Assembly: GCA_033439795.1 (NCBI GenBank)
Contig: JAUTDP010000005.1
Span: 2,385,001-2,449,000 of the forward strand
DNA length: 64,000 bases
From: Sordaria brevicollis
Taxonomy: Eukaryota > Ascomycota > Sordariomycetes > Sordariales > Sordariaceae
Direction: 5' to 3'
Made by a program: the position numbers and the translations under genes. This document shows positions 48,216 through 61,043 of this stretch, one piece after another. How positions within the stretch are numbered: position 1 is the first letter of the stretch; each line of letters starts with the position of its first letter. The notes under the pieces were generated by a model. That model ran no database searches. It was not told where the DNA came from and saw only the letters and a program-made list of their open reading frames with translations.

Positions 48216-49928
48216 TTACTCGATGACAAACTTGTCAGCCACCGATCTGATGTCCTTGGAGAAGGACACCTCTTCGCCTTCTTCCACGAGTTCAACAGAC
48301 GTAACCTAATGCGTGTTAGTTATCTTTTCCCCCGAGTTCAGATAGAAGGCAGTGACAACTTACATCAACATCCACAAACGGCGAAGTCTTGGAGAACCGT
48401 ACTTGCATCGGGAAGAACTCGTTCTCGTCATCCGTCTGTGCCTCGAACTCGAACGCCCCGCTGGCGTTCTCCTCGCTTACAGTGCCTATCGACCACTCGA
48501 GACTGTCACCGGACACCTCATACACAGCGTCAAAGCTGGACACTTGAGGCTCTGCGCTTGAGTAGGGGATGACAACAGCAACATCCTTAAGAGTGTCACC
48601 GCCAGTGAGCTCATATTCAACCGTCAGTGTGCTGTTGCCATCCGAACCCTTGTTAACCCATACGGTGAAGCTGATTGGTAGTGCGCTGGTATCGTCGACC
48701 TTGGGTGCGGCCCGCCACCTTAGAACGCCGACAGCGTTGTTGAGCGGGAAGCCCTTCCCAGTGTTGGTTAGTTGAATCGCCTGGGAGCTGTTGAAGATAT
48801 TCTTGTCGACATTGGGATGAGTTCGGAACTGGGCGCCGTGGGTTGGTGTGGCATTAAGGTTGAGCTTGAGCCTGTTGAGAGCTGGATCGGAGACGCGAAG
48901 CTGGAGGTCGCCGGTGACTACAAGAGCTTCAAGGGCACCATCCCTCGACAGCTTGGCACTGATGGCCTCGTTGACAGTGACATGGATAGCATCCCGGTCG
49001 AGTGTTGAGGAGACTCTGGAAGCGGCAGGCTCCGCGGCGGCTACTGGCGCGGCTACCGGGACAAGAGGTGCTTCCTCAGCCTCATGTCCAAGATCTCCCT
49101 TTACGCGCTCGAAAATATCCGTATTCTTGGACTTCTTGCCCAGCTGCATACCCTTGCCTTTTGGCGCATTGAACCTTTAAAGTCGTTAGCTTACATGCCA
49201 ATCTGCACGAAAAGGGCGCAACACATACTTGGCCTTGTTCTTCTCGGCTTCGTAAGTGTCGTAGGTTTCGGTAACAGCGGGTCGCACAGGCGGGGTGTAG
49301 GTAGGATATACTGGCGTCCGGGGTACTGCAGAGCGTCCAGTCCTGGCTGACTCCTTGCGCTGCATCTCCAACTGCTTGGCCTTCCTCTTGCGCTCTTCGG
49401 TAGCCTCCAGCTCCTTGTTACGTGCAATGATCTCCTGAATGCGCTCCTCGTGGCTTTCCATCTCGAGGAAGGTCTTGATCTGGCTAATGGTGAGGTTCTC
49501 GCGGTACCCGAGGGTCACCAGCTCGTCGAAGGCGCTGAGCAGTTCGTAGGCATTTCGGAGGATTTCGCGCTCGTCGAGGCTCTTGCATGTGCTGGTGACA
49601 ACCTGGGCAAAAAGGTGGAGGGAGTCGATGTCCTGAAGAATGTTGGACTGCTTGTTGGTGATGAGGACCATGTAGAGCTCATCCAGGGGCTGGTAAACGA
49701 ATCGGACATTGTCTTGCTCGACAATGGTGTGCTGGGTGCCCGAGTCGGCGGCCTTGGGGAACGAGGCGAGAAGAGCCTCGATACGGGAGCGCTTGATATC
49801 GTTAAAGGCGCGGGCTAAGACGGCCTTGCCGCCGCGGGTGCAGATGGAGGCAGCGAGGACAACCTGACATTATGTTCCGTCAATCGCTTCTTCATACCAC
49901 CAGGAGACAGGGACGGAGGAGTTACCAT
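48216..49928 (-). CDS. Coatomer subunit delta (delta-COP, yeast Ret2)
   Basis: Four exons: 49928-49926, 49863-49229, 49174-48364 and 48305-48216, 512 residues. Delta-COP is part of the COPI coat for Golgi-to-ER and intra-Golgi traffic. The N-terminal longin-like adaptin domain reads VVLAASICTRGGKAVLARAF, VRFVYQPLDELYMVLITNKQ and SNILQDIDSLHLFAQVV. A Lys/Glu/Arg-rich linker follows, with KGKGMQLGKKSK typical of the family. The C-terminal mu-homology domain covers about residues 260-512 (IHVTVNEAISAKLSRDGALE, NAVGVLRWR, and the end DIRSVADKFVIE). The first coding exon is ATG alone, followed by GTAACT; the second exon starts GTT GTC CTC, giving the conserved MVVLAAS. The last exon of 29 codons supplies the conserved C-terminus. 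Confidence 0.95.
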
Positions 49929-51243
49929 TTTGACAGCAGTAAACAACCACTACCGCTGATTCGAAGACTGGTTCGTGATGCGGGGGAGCTTTGGAGGGTG
50001 TTGGAGGTAAGGTATGTCGCGAGCTTCACCTCCTGAAATGTTAATGTGGACGCGGGAAGGTTGATGTGGTCTTTCCGTTGCCCGTTGCTGAGGTGTGCTG
50101 TCGGTCAGGTCCAATGGAACTGAAGGTAGGTACCTCTAGAGGTACCAATTGGAGGTACCCTGGCGGGCAGCGATACCTGGACGGCAGGAGCTTCCATCAC
50201 CTCACTGCACTGCCCTGCACACCTCCAGCGTCAGTCCAGTCCAGGCCAGGGCAACTGGACACGGCAGCAAGGCAGCTTGGCCGACGAGGGGCTGCCAGCT
50301 GGCAAGGGAAATCCAGGGGCACACAACGTTACCTCGAGGCACCCGCAAGGCCCGCTAAACTACATGCGGCACTTGCTTGTGATCAATTCTGCGAATTTCA
50401 CCGTCATTCACAGACTGCGGCAGGAAGGAACAACTGCATCCCCTCTCTATCGCACAACGCAAAAAGCAACATACGGCGTGTCGAAATCTTCCGACTTTTC
50501 CATTTCATCCAAACAACATCCGACCACGAAACAACTCATCGTCAAACAAACCGTTTTTCGGCCGTTTGATATTGATCCGACGATACGAGTCCCATTTGCA
50601 CATCACCAAGCACTATACGGCCGACCGGACCTCGATCAGTTTTCGTGACGCACCTCGCCATCAAGAGCACACCTACTCGATTCCATTGCTCTTCACCCGC
50701 CGCGTAGCTTCTCAGTTCTGCGAACGTGAGGCATCGACTCGCGACCATCCGCCATCTATCAGCTTCCTATCCTTGATTCGATGTGCGCCTTTGCCCGGAA
50801 TATTTGCCTCCGAATCATTAACAGCGGTTAAATCGTGTCACCGGAAACGCCCAGTCGACGTGTTGCTTTAAAATCCAGCCCTTCACCGGTCCATTTTGTG
50901 CACCCAAAAGCGCCGTTGTTTGTCGGATGTTCTTTGTCGAGTGCGGGGCAACCTCATCTCCAGCTTGAACCCTTAGCACCTGGGGCCTTTATATTCCTAC
51001 AGTTTCCCTTGAACTAAGAAGTCACACAACCTCCCAGTCCAAGACATTCGCCGAATCCCATCGCCAAGTTTGGGTATTCACCAGTGCACCACTACTTTCT
51101 AAATTCACATCACGCTTTGCTGCGTCGTACAACGATCAAAACATCGCCCCTTCTCCTTGATCTAGTGAAAGTCTAGCGTTTTCTTTCAGCCCCTCCTTTG
51201 CTCAACAAAGGCTCAGTCTTTTCGCCCACCAACCGTTATCGCC
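49929..51243. other. Divergent intergenic region
   Basis: About 1.3 kb between the divergent delta-COP and acidic-protein genes. It contains an 18-base palindrome at 50129-50146 and a C-rich leader-like stretch before 51244. The frame at 50066-50569 has no support. Confidence 0.5.
50129..50146. repeat. 18-bp perfect palindrome GGTACCTCTAGAGGTACC
   Basis: Perfect two-fold symmetry, followed at once by AATTGGAGGTACC, which repeats the half site. Confidence 0.9.
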
Positions 51244-54200
51244 ATGGAGGAAGTAAGCCTTGACGTCCGTGTCGAGGCGGGAAAGGCCGCTTTTGACGAT
51301 GATTTGATGCTAGATGCCGGCATGCAAGCCGACGAGCTTGTGGTAGAACTCGACGACCTGCACGACAAGGAAGAAGAGTATCAGACGGTGGATTTTGACG
51401 CCGAACCTGAAACGACCGATGTAGAAGCCGCTGCCGAGAGCCTTGGGGCGCAATCCAAGTCCAACGATGATCGAGCAGAGGCGCCAGACGACGTCGAGGA
51501 AGGTGCTCATGATGTCACCATGGCATTCAACGATGAGATAGGTTACGAGGAGGAGGAGGGCGTTGCGGAAGAGGCTCTTATCGAGGATGCGCCCAAAGAA
51601 GCCACTGTGTCAGGAGCGCCACTGGTAAATGGCGGAAAATCAGAGCACCTTGAAGCGCAGCAGGAAGCCCAGGATATCCGGAGCGACCTTGCAGAGCCCA
51701 AAATGGGCGACGATACCGAGGACCAGGCGACCGTTCAGCAGGCAGGAGCCGAAAATCCTGATGAGCAGGGAACTACCGAACCAACTGCCGAGACTGAAGC
51801 CGGCCTCGATGTCGATGGTGCTGTAGCTACCGATGCCCTGGACACAGCAGTCTCAAGAAGCGAACAATCCCGTGAGGTCGTGAGCGAGGATCATCAGCTT
51901 CAAGGAAGCCAGAATGACCATGACGAGGCAATTGCGGATGATACTGCGTTCAGCATTACGGACATCACAGTCCAATATGATGGTGGTAGCTATGCCCTCT
52001 TCGGTAATGAGGACATGGATCCAGAGACCTACTTTCTTTTAGACACGGAGATTGCAACCGCACCATTGTCGGAGCTACTTGCATCTATCCGCTCTGTCAT
52101 CGCCTCCGAATTGACAGCCGGAGAAGAACTGGTTATCGCCATTGAATCTCTTGATTTGAACTTTGGCGAAAGATCCAGCCGGGACTTTTTGCAGCGCAGC
52201 TTTCATCAGATCATTTACTGCTACAATGTCCTCATCGCTAAAGGAATTGTCACAGAAACGTCTCTCACGCTCAATCTTGTTGTCCGTCCGGACCCTGAGG
52301 GTCGGTTCTTGGAATTGCTCGAGGAGGCGGGCATTTGGAGTGGAGCTGACTACTCCCCCGATTACTCGGACGCCTCCGTAGAGGGTGAACATTTCGACGA
52401 TGATCAGGACATTGAAGGATACAATGACAATGAAGACCTCGAAAATGACAATGATCATGAGGATGTCCACGATTATGAGTTCGATGACCAAGAGCACCAA
52501 GACGAGGACGGGCAGCAAGAGCAAGAGCAAGAAGAGAATGAAGATGACGAACAACAGGGGGGCCTTGACCTTACTGAAAATGTCGAAATGACCGAGGATG
52601 TCGAGGTTACTCATGACATCAACGCAAGCGCTGATGTGCCAGAAACTGGGAGTGTCCCCGACCCAGCTGGAACTAACCAGGTCAAGACGTCGGAGGAACG
52701 TACAGAGCCTCAAGTCACCGAGGATGTCCCAGACGTTGAGCGTGATGCTGAGCAGGTTTCTCTCGAAGAGGACATTGTTCAATCTCGTCAAACAGAGTCA
52801 GCTCCAGACATCAACGGCGAAATGAACGGTGAGGCTGGTGAATTAGCTCACGATCCATCCGGCCTCGATGATGTTGAGCATGAGATAGAGGATGGTGTCG
52901 GAGAAGCCCAGTCTAATCTGGAGGGGGCGGACATTGTTGTGGAGCATGCTGCCGAGATGAAGTCCGCCGCAGGTGAGCCTCAGCCGGACAGCGGTGATTA
53001 CACTGAGGCGATTAACGAGCAAGAAGAGGAGGAAGCTTATAACGAGGAGGAGTACCTTGAGCATCAAGAACAGGCCGAAATCGGGGAGCAAGAGGATCAC
53101 GACATTGATCATGCAGAGGGTGCGGAAGGTCTTGGTGATGACCTGACTCTCAGACAGACATTGGACGACGGCAATTTCTCCCTCAGTATTATGGAGGAGT
53201 CGACTGAAGGTAACGCAGTAGTCGATCTTGACGATAACACAACTGGTAAACCCCCCTTTTCCTTTTTATCAACCACACGCAACACCAGCACAAACAGCCA
53301 CATGCTCGTTTCTCAATCAGGCGAAGCTATGGATGACGATCTCATCGACTACACGGATGATGAAAGTCATGCCCATACCATGCTTGGTCTGAAACGGAAG
53401 CCCCCTTTTCCCGACCTGGGTTTCGGCGCAAAGAAGACGAAAGTCCACAAAACGGATGGCACAATGCAGCCACCGCATGGTAGGGTCTCGGACAACGGAT
53501 CCGGCGGAAGTCAGCTTACAGTCGAATTGCGACCAACCCAGCACCGCGAAGTCTCGGTGTCACTTACTTTCCGCTCCGACTCTCCGTGCACCGACAAATC
53601 CAGCAGTCCGATTAACTTCTTTGCATTTCACCCTGTTCGCGGCGGTCGTTTTCATTCCCACAAAGACTCAGATTTAAGCGTCACCCTCTCTGCTCACCAC
53701 GATGCTGACATGCTCTATCAAGAAAACAACGATAGCACATTGCACAATCCCGAGTCTGCCACCTCACAGGAACAGTACACTGACGATGGCCACACCATGG
53801 ACGACTATGTTGATGTGGAAAACGCGGTCGACATCGAGTACGCCCATGAGACGTCGCATCTCACAGCGAACACCTCAGAATCCAAGGACCAGACTCAAGA
53901 AGGTGCCCATGACTTGGCGGCCGAAGAACCCACCACCCACACGAGTACAACCAACACTATGACCGGTGATGAGATTGACTACGACGAACATGATGAAGAG
54001 GATGGTTCGTTTGAGCCTGCAGATCAAGTCCTGGAGTCCAGCAATGCTCAGGGTGACGATGACGAAATTGGATGGGGAGAAGAAGGAGATGAGTACAGCA
54101 ATGATTCCACACAACAGACCACAGTGTCTCAAGACCAATCGACCATCACAACAAAGAGAGGTCGGACTGATGATTTTGAGGAAGCCGAAGAAGCCGGTAA

Positions 54201-54272
54201 GTTCAGCGCCTCATTCGTCGAAGAGCCACCTTGCTAACCAAGACTACAGATGTCAAGCGTCGTCGGACCTGA
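51244..54272 (+). CDS. Very acidic protein with a conserved fungal domain (DUF2420-like)
   Basis: Exons 51244-54196 and 54250-54272, 991 residues, ending in the basic tail DVKRRRT. Asp and Glu dominate throughout. The one ordered part is about residues 235-380, with TVQYDGGSYALFGNEDMDPE, ETYFLLDTEIATAPLSELLA and HQIIYCYNVLIAKGIVTETS. It resembles the fungal family Pfam calls DUF2420, from memory and unverified. Later features are the motif LIDYTDDE, an LKRKPPFPDLGFGAKKTKV basic stretch that could be a nuclear localisation signal, and a Ser/His-rich segment. An in-frame 75-base stretch, 53246-53320 (GTAAAC..TCAATCAG, with a T-rich start), could be a further intron; removing it keeps the frame, drops 25 residues and brings DDNTTGEAMDDDLIDYTDDE together. 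The function is unknown; a nuclear, chromatin-related role is a guess from composition. Confidence 0.8.
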
Positions 54273-57200
54273 CCGGTAAACTCTGGCTTCAAATGTAACA
54301 TGCACTCATTTCAGCTTCCCAGCCCATTGCCCCCATTCCCTCCCCTCCCCTTCCCCTTCTAACCGCTGTAGTACAGCTTTGTCTTTTGTGAGTTATTTTT
54401 GATGTTTTTATCCGAAGAACCGGATCCGAATAGGCGTTGGGAGAAGCTCCATGCTTCAAGATTGGTGAGGTAAGTTGAAGCGGATCAGCCGTTTACAATG
54501 GGGCCGGTCTTGTCCCCCTCCATCATTATTCTTCACTCGAGCAGCGACACTTGACAACAGAATACACGGAACCAAATTCGGCAACGCAGCTTGGCTTCAG
54601 GCTGCGTATAGCAATCATCAGAAATCAGAGACCTTTGGACGACATGGGGAATATTGTTCAGAAGCGAAGCGCAGTCTGGTGAAGATACAAAAGCACATGT
54701 GGTGCCTCAGCGAGAGGTTATCATGTGTACAATCTGATATTGCATATCTGGAGCTGATCTCCCTGAGTGCCACATAGCATATCTGCTGGTTTATACTTCC
54801 TGTATGATAGTCATATTGGCGCTTAGTAGAGAGGCGGTTGGGAGGACATCTCCGGGTTATCTCTAGGAGCATTCAAGAAGCCCTTAAGGCTTCAAAAGGG
54901 TGCGTCTGATTTGATGGATATATCCGGGTACCATGTGGTTATCATGACCGGTGCTGCAGGATTATGTGGCTGGCATGAGGTTTCTTCAAGAGGTATGTAG
55001 AGCCTTTTTATTTGTGGCGGCGCATATCGGTTTACTTGGGGGATTGGGATGGAAATGGGTTCTACAAGATCAAAAATAGGCGTTGAGAAGAGAAGAGAAG
55101 AGATAGCAAAGGCAAAACATGGGAACATAAGGAAAATCGGATGGTTTGTGGGATTAGATGTCAGCCTAGATGGGGAGGTGTATGGCCTCTAAGTCTTTAT
55201 ATACCCGATGTCAGAGAATCTACTGTATAACCAATGCCAGAGTGCCAGGTGAACATCTGTACAAGGTTGATGCTGTCAACCTGAATATGGCCATATCGTG
55301 GTGGAAGCTACTAGCAGCTGAAGCCTCAACCTCAAACATGCCCAGCTGAGAGAAAACCCCACAGATGATTCGTAACTGTTTTGCTTGGCCACAGTGAAGT
55401 TCATGTGCTTCTGTACTGCAATCCCGTATAGAACATTCCATATTCAAAAGGGCATGTTGTCCTGGGAAATGTACCAAGACGAATATCAAGAAACAAAATT
55501 ACCTTTTGCTTGGTATATATTGCAAATGCAAGTGATATGAGAAACACTGAACCCCTTTCCACTTTTTCCCACTTTCCGAACGGGAGCGAGCGAGGAACGG
55601 GCCCGAAAAAAACGGGAATTGGATTGGGAATCTTATCGCACAATCCGTCGCTTGTCCCCGCGGGTAGCCGTAACGTTAACGGTGCTTCTTTTCTAGAATC
55701 AGTGGCGATCACTTCCCGCATGTGTACTGTTATGCGGCTAACTATTTGGTTTCGAGACTGCAGGTAATTAATTAGCTCTAGTTCTGTTGCTGTGCTGGAC
55801 GCACAGTGATGTTATTTAATGGAGTTCCGTCGGCCGAAGAAGTTCATTGAGTGGTCCAGTGGATTCACGATGGAGACATTTTGTAAGCGGAAGATGTTCG
55901 GAGGACGGAAGAGAGGTGTTTTCGAGATGCAGAAGGTTCCGGCGCTTCCAGAGTGATGTTTCAAAATTTGAACAAGTTCTCAAAACGTGGATGAGGCTTT
56001 TGAATTAGACCGTATTATTGATCGTGGAAAGCGCAGGTGATACCATGCCCCTATATTGTACATACCAGACACTGCATGGTTTCGTTGAGATAACTTTCCT
56101 TCTTAACACCAGCTGAGATTCGGATTACGTACATGCTAGGCACAGGGGAGAGAACTGAAGCTCCCAAGAGTAAGACCAAAATAAAAGTGCGGGGAGGTGA
56201 ATCCTTCCCAGGCACCTCAACTACCAAAAATGGAAAGTTCAATGGAAGGTCAGACACTTCTCACAGCGAGCCCATCCTGTGATGCCGAGGAAGAACTCGA
56301 GGGACGGGACGATCCTGTTCTCACAACACATGGAATTCGACTTCCCTTTTCTCATGAGACTCAAGATGGGGCCCACACAGATGGAGGCAAATGGAGGAAG
56401 GCGCGGGCAGACAGCACAGATGAGGCTAAAGGAAATCGAATATCAAAAGTCTATTTATTCAGTAGCGAGGTACAAGTACATACGAACTGCAGCTCGCGGC
56501 GGGGGTGAGAAGAATTTCAAGTAACTTCTGTGGCCGAGTTCAGTCGTGTTCGTCTGATACTGAAGCTTTTTGTCGCCATTTTCTTTTCTTCTTCTTTTCT
56601 ACAAGGGCAGCTGCACACGCGTTCTTTTGCACACGCACGCCAAACCGTGTCTTCAACAGCGTGCTCGGACGACATCGCGCTCTCAGACATTTCAGCAGTT
56701 CAGGCACGCATTCATATGTATGTACGAGGGTCGAGCCCTTTGTGAGATGGGGTTTTTTGAAAGTGGCTGACTAACAGGAACAGGCGCCCTCCCAGACTTG
56801 CCAGATTGACCAGGTTGCCATACTTATATCCAGGGGTTCGACCACATCTCCGACAGGGGTACTCGAATCCACGCCTCTTGTGATTCTTGAAACCGTTTTG
56901 ACTCCACGCTTTCTCCCTCCACCACTGGCTCAACACCCAGACACTGCACCTTTCGACAGCGACCACGAGCCCCCCCAAGAAACGCAACTGGAACGAGATT
57001 CATCGCAAGCCACCAGCAACCGTACCTAGCAGGGGCCCCTTCGAATTGAAACCACCTGGCTCGCTGCCGTGACACTGGACAGGGCTACAATTTCCCTAGC
57101 ACAATTTATCAGACGCTACGACTTTTACCTGCCTTTACCTAGCCCGCCCACTTGCCCTGCGCGCTAAAACACCGTTCGAAGAACCGGAGATTCCCCAATA

Positions 57201-57357
57201 GCAACCTTGCCTCAGGGCACCACTGAGGAGGCACCACCACCAAGCACCACCACCACCAACGTCCAAGAAACTCCAAGACACACGACGACACCTTGCCTTA
57301 CACAACCGATTCCGAGCGAGCGAAACCACCCTGACCTGACCTGAAGGGAGGGCTGCA

Positions 57358-57398
<41 letters not shown>

Positions 57399-57699
57399 CA
57401 CACAGCTTGACAACTATTTTCGCCGTCGTCGCTCTTTTACACGTACCGATTATCCCCCATCCGTTGTCGCCATCGTTCGGCCGTTCGCTTCCGGGCACGT
57501 AGCGGATGCTTCGAAATCTCACGACGACCAACTAAGCCTCGGAATTCCATTCTCTTCGCAAACCCTCGCCCGGCGCGAGTCCCGATCTTGCCTCCCCATT
57601 CGAGCTTGGGAGAGAACGACAGCCACCGCGGCTCCTTTACCGATTACAATTTCTGTGCAGCACCAATCTCTAGCTGTCGTTACACTCGTTTGATTCGAG
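54273..57699. other. Large intergenic region and leader of the NIPA gene
   Basis: About 3.4 kb without a supported gene. The last part, from about 57120, is C/A-rich and contains (GACA)10, probably within the leader or core promoter of the NIPA gene. Confidence 0.45.
57359..57398 (+). repeat. (GACA)10 microsatellite
   Basis: Ten perfect GACA units about 300 bases before the NIPA start. The minus strand reads as a false CLSV-repeat peptide. Confidence 0.95.
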
Positions 57700-59454
57700 A
57701 TGTCGTGGATGTTGGAAGAAAAGTAGGCTTCTCTCTCAAAGAAACAGACACCATGCCAGCTAGGAGGGACTGGGTTTCTGGTCGAGAGAGAGGGCATTCA
57801 TGCTGATGGAGATGTGGACAGGTATATCGGTCTGGCGCTAGCCATGACGTCGAGTTTAGCAATTGGTATGGCTTGCATATTCCCCCAGATAACGCTTATG
57901 AATAGTGGTCTCTAACACGCTCCACCACACAGGCACGAGTTTCGTGATCACCAAGAAGGTACAGCACCCAGCAGCATCACCCGGTCTGGCCACACTTGCC
58001 CAGGCTGTCAGATACGGATTAGATGGCGAGAGGGATACGACGTTGCTAACACTAGAGTCTTGTAGGGTCTGAACCAAGCAGAAGAGAGACATGGCTTCGA
58101 AGGAGATGGCTACGTATATCTCAAAAATCCCATGTGGTGGGCAGGAATCGGATGCAGTAAGAGATTCCCCGAACCGAAAACCCCGCTTTTGTCCAAAGAT
58201 AGGTGACTGACATTACTCTCCGTATAGTGGTTGCTGGCGAAATTTGCAACTTTGCGGCCTACGCCTTTGCTCCAGCCATTCTGGTCACTCCACTAGGTGC
58301 ATTGGCCGTGCTAATAGGAGCTGTATTGGGAGCATATTTCCTGAACGAAGAGCTCGGGACATTGGGCAAGCTGGGAAGCGCCATCTGCCTCATCGGTGCT
58401 GTCATTATTGTCCTCCATGCTCCCCCTGACGAGGATATCCAGACGATCGACCAGATCCTCAACTATGCGATCCAGCCTGGTATGTCTTGGCTCATGACAT
58501 CGCATTCGCTTCTTCGCCATGTACAAGCTAACTGTTATTCTGCCAGGGTTTCTCCTTTACTCGGCTCTGGTATGCGGTTTTGCCGGGTTTATGATCTACA
58601 GGGTCGCTCCGGTCTACGGCAAAAAGAACCCCCTCGTCTATCTTAGTATCTGCTCCACCGTTGGTTCGATCTCGGTGATGGCTGTTAAGGCCTTTGGCAT
58701 TGCGCTGAAGTTGACCTTTGCGGGCAACAACCAATTCACCCACCCGTCGACCTATGTCTTTATGATCATTACCGGTGTCTGCATTCTGACGCAGATGAAC
58801 TACTTCAACAAGGCCCTCAGCCAGTTCCCAACCAATATGTGGGTTTCAAGGTTAAAGTCTTGAAGACATGGGAATTTAGCTAACATGTTCTGTAGTGTCA
58901 ACCCTCTCTATTACGTCACCTTCACCACCGCTACCCTCTGCGCCTCGTTCATCCTCTTCAAGGGCTTCAACACTACCGAGCCAGTCGCCACCCTTTCGCT
59001 TCTTTGCGGTTTCCTGGTCACCTTTACCGGAGTCTACCTGCTCAACCTAAGCCGTGGCGACCCGGATGGAACCAAGCACCTCGCACGACGGAGCCGCGGA
59101 GATGCCACTGGTACCGACATGATCTCAGGTCTGCAAACCCGCATGAGTATGGAAGCACGGCGCTCACAGGGACGCATGAGCACAGGCAGCATTCGCGATC
59201 GCGACGGTCTCATGAGGGCTTACGACGAGGAAGAGGCCCTGGGGCTGGCCGATCTTGCCGAAGATTCGGACGAGGAGGATGACGACCCCCGCTCGCCCAT
59301 GATCGGCAGCTTCAGACACAGCAACGGAGGCCCGGCCAACGGCAACACGGCAACATCAACAACACAAGGGGGACGTCTTGCCCCCAACGGCACAAAACAC
59401 GCAGCCGGCGAGTCGATAGAGATGCAAAACAGGAAGAAGTCTGGAGAGAGATGA
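57700..59454 (+). CDS. NIPA-type magnesium transporter (DUF803 family)
   Basis: Seven exons: 57700-57722, 57822-57865, 57933-57958, 58066-58156, 58228-58479, 58547-58838 and 58896-59454, giving 428 residues. NIPA proteins are multi-pass membrane proteins linked to Mg2+ uptake. The model starts MSWMLEE, spliced to KYIGLALAMTSSLAIGTSF and then VITKKGLNQA, the conserved first helix. Later segments include NPMWWAGIGCMVVAGEICNF, YAFAPAILVTPLGALAVLIG, FLNEELGTLGKLGSAICLIG and NPLYYVTFTTATLCASFILF, the family core with eight to nine helices. The last 150 residues are a cytosolic Arg/Ser/Asp-rich tail. The 23-base first exon was found because the in-frame ATG at 57844 would cut the first helix; its donor GTAGGC and a CTGAT branch before GACAG fit in phase. 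Confidence 0.92.
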
Positions 59455-60908
59455 GATATACGATACCCCTGGCTCTAAAACCAAGACGAATGTCTTTTTC
59501 TGTTCTTCCTTTTATTTTACTGTTTTTCTTCTCTCTCCTGTGTTAACTCGCATATTGTTCGTTGTTCATCACAATAGACCGACTAGGGCTATATGGGGCA
59601 TAAAGGAGGGCGTGGGGGGCATGTTGGTTGTTGCATTTCTCTTTTGTGAGTTTTCCCGGTCTACCACACAGGCAAGGGAGCAAGGCGTACGCTTAACGCG
59701 CAGGCCCAAAATACATCATGTACCAAAAGCAATCTACTTACGATACCTACTTTTCACAAATCCGCCTGCTTTCCATCAGTCTTTCAAGAGAATAACACGG
59801 CCGGACGGGAACTGGTGTGTCACTCATTCACGAAAACGATGGATGGGAGCAAAGACGCTGGGATTGCTCTTGCTCTATGGAGATCACCACCAACTTCGAC
59901 CGTGGCTGGCCTGATTTGATATCCCAACTTCCAGATCTCGTTTACGAGTGTTCGGGGTTCTGTGAACTGTCGAAGGAATTATCAGGACTTCACATGAGGC
60001 GCTACCTAACATCGAAAGCCCTTGACGCACAACGAAGAGAGACATTGCAGAGGGGGAAGGTGTAAAATGAAGAAGCCAAGATACCTGAATTTTGGAACAA
60101 GTAAGATTCAGGAGGATGCAGTACAGGAGGTCGGAGATATATAGTGAACAGAATGGAAGGAGGAAGGAACTCAAAAGGGGTGTTCAGGAGGGTGTTATAA
60201 TTTAGAAATACGTGTATACCGAACCAAATGGATGGCATGAGGCCACACACCACCGCAACATGAAAACTACTATGTGTATTGTGAATTTTGCTTCCTTTAA
60301 TACTCCTCAGTGACCGATTGCCTTGAAATATCCTTTCCGAAGGTCAATATTGGGTGAGAAAGAGACCTCTTCCTGTAGTTAAAGTTCATAGCCCTCTTGT
60401 GTTGGTTAAAAGTTTTGGATGCGTGCACAATATGGACCTTTGTGGACGATGATCCCTGAACTGGGCGTCGATGTTTACATGCTTGCATTAAACATATACT
60501 ATGATATCATACCTGGAAGTCAGATGATATTTCTTCACGTGTCTGACCTGGATGAAATCGTAGATCCAATATACCATCTCTGTGAAACGCAAAAACATGC
60601 AGGGCACAGGTAGACACAAAATGAGGCGAGGGACCAAAAGAGGGCTTGTTCAGGTATCTTATTTCCCTGGCGAAGTCAGGTATTTCCCGACGTTGCTGCT
60701 TTGTGATCATCAGAGTTACAAAACAATGCCGAAAATCCCATGCAACAATCCGTCCGCCATTTCCCCCTTTTCGCAAAGTCTTTTAATGCAAATGTGCTAT
60801 GACCATAGTTGACGCCATAAAGTGAACCCATCCATTTCCGCATACCCAGTGATTTGTTTGGGCTAGCAAGCACATCGAAAAAAAGACCCTTCCCAAAGCC
60901 AGCGTCCT
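59455..60908. other. Convergent intergenic region
   Basis: 3' regions of the NIPA gene and of rps3. No gene seen in 59455-60908. Confidence 0.45.
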
Positions 60909-61043
60909 TTACCAGTCGTTGTCGTAGGTGGCGTTTCCGCCATTGAAACTGTACTGATTCTCAGTAGCGGCCTCAGGCTGGTCAAAAGACGGAGGAACCT
61001 CGATGGAAGGCAAAGGCTTATCTGCTCCGACGTTGAGGGTACC
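60909..61043 (-). other. In-frame open frame behind the rps3 stop codon
   Basis: Directly after the TAG of rps3, 44 sense codons follow in the same frame before TAA. They start GTLNVGADKPLPSIEVPPSF and end TYDNDW, an acidic, low-basic peptide. It could be a readthrough extension, an alternatively spliced end, or chance. Confidence 0.3.

Noticed and set aside
52075..52791. Hydrophobic minus-strand frame that mimics a membrane protein
   Set aside because: Asp/Glu codons read backwards give Ile, Val and Leu codons; it is the shadow of the acidic protein.
57135..57531. Minus-strand frames with a repeated CLSV peptide
   Set aside because: Translation of the (GACA)10 microsatellite.
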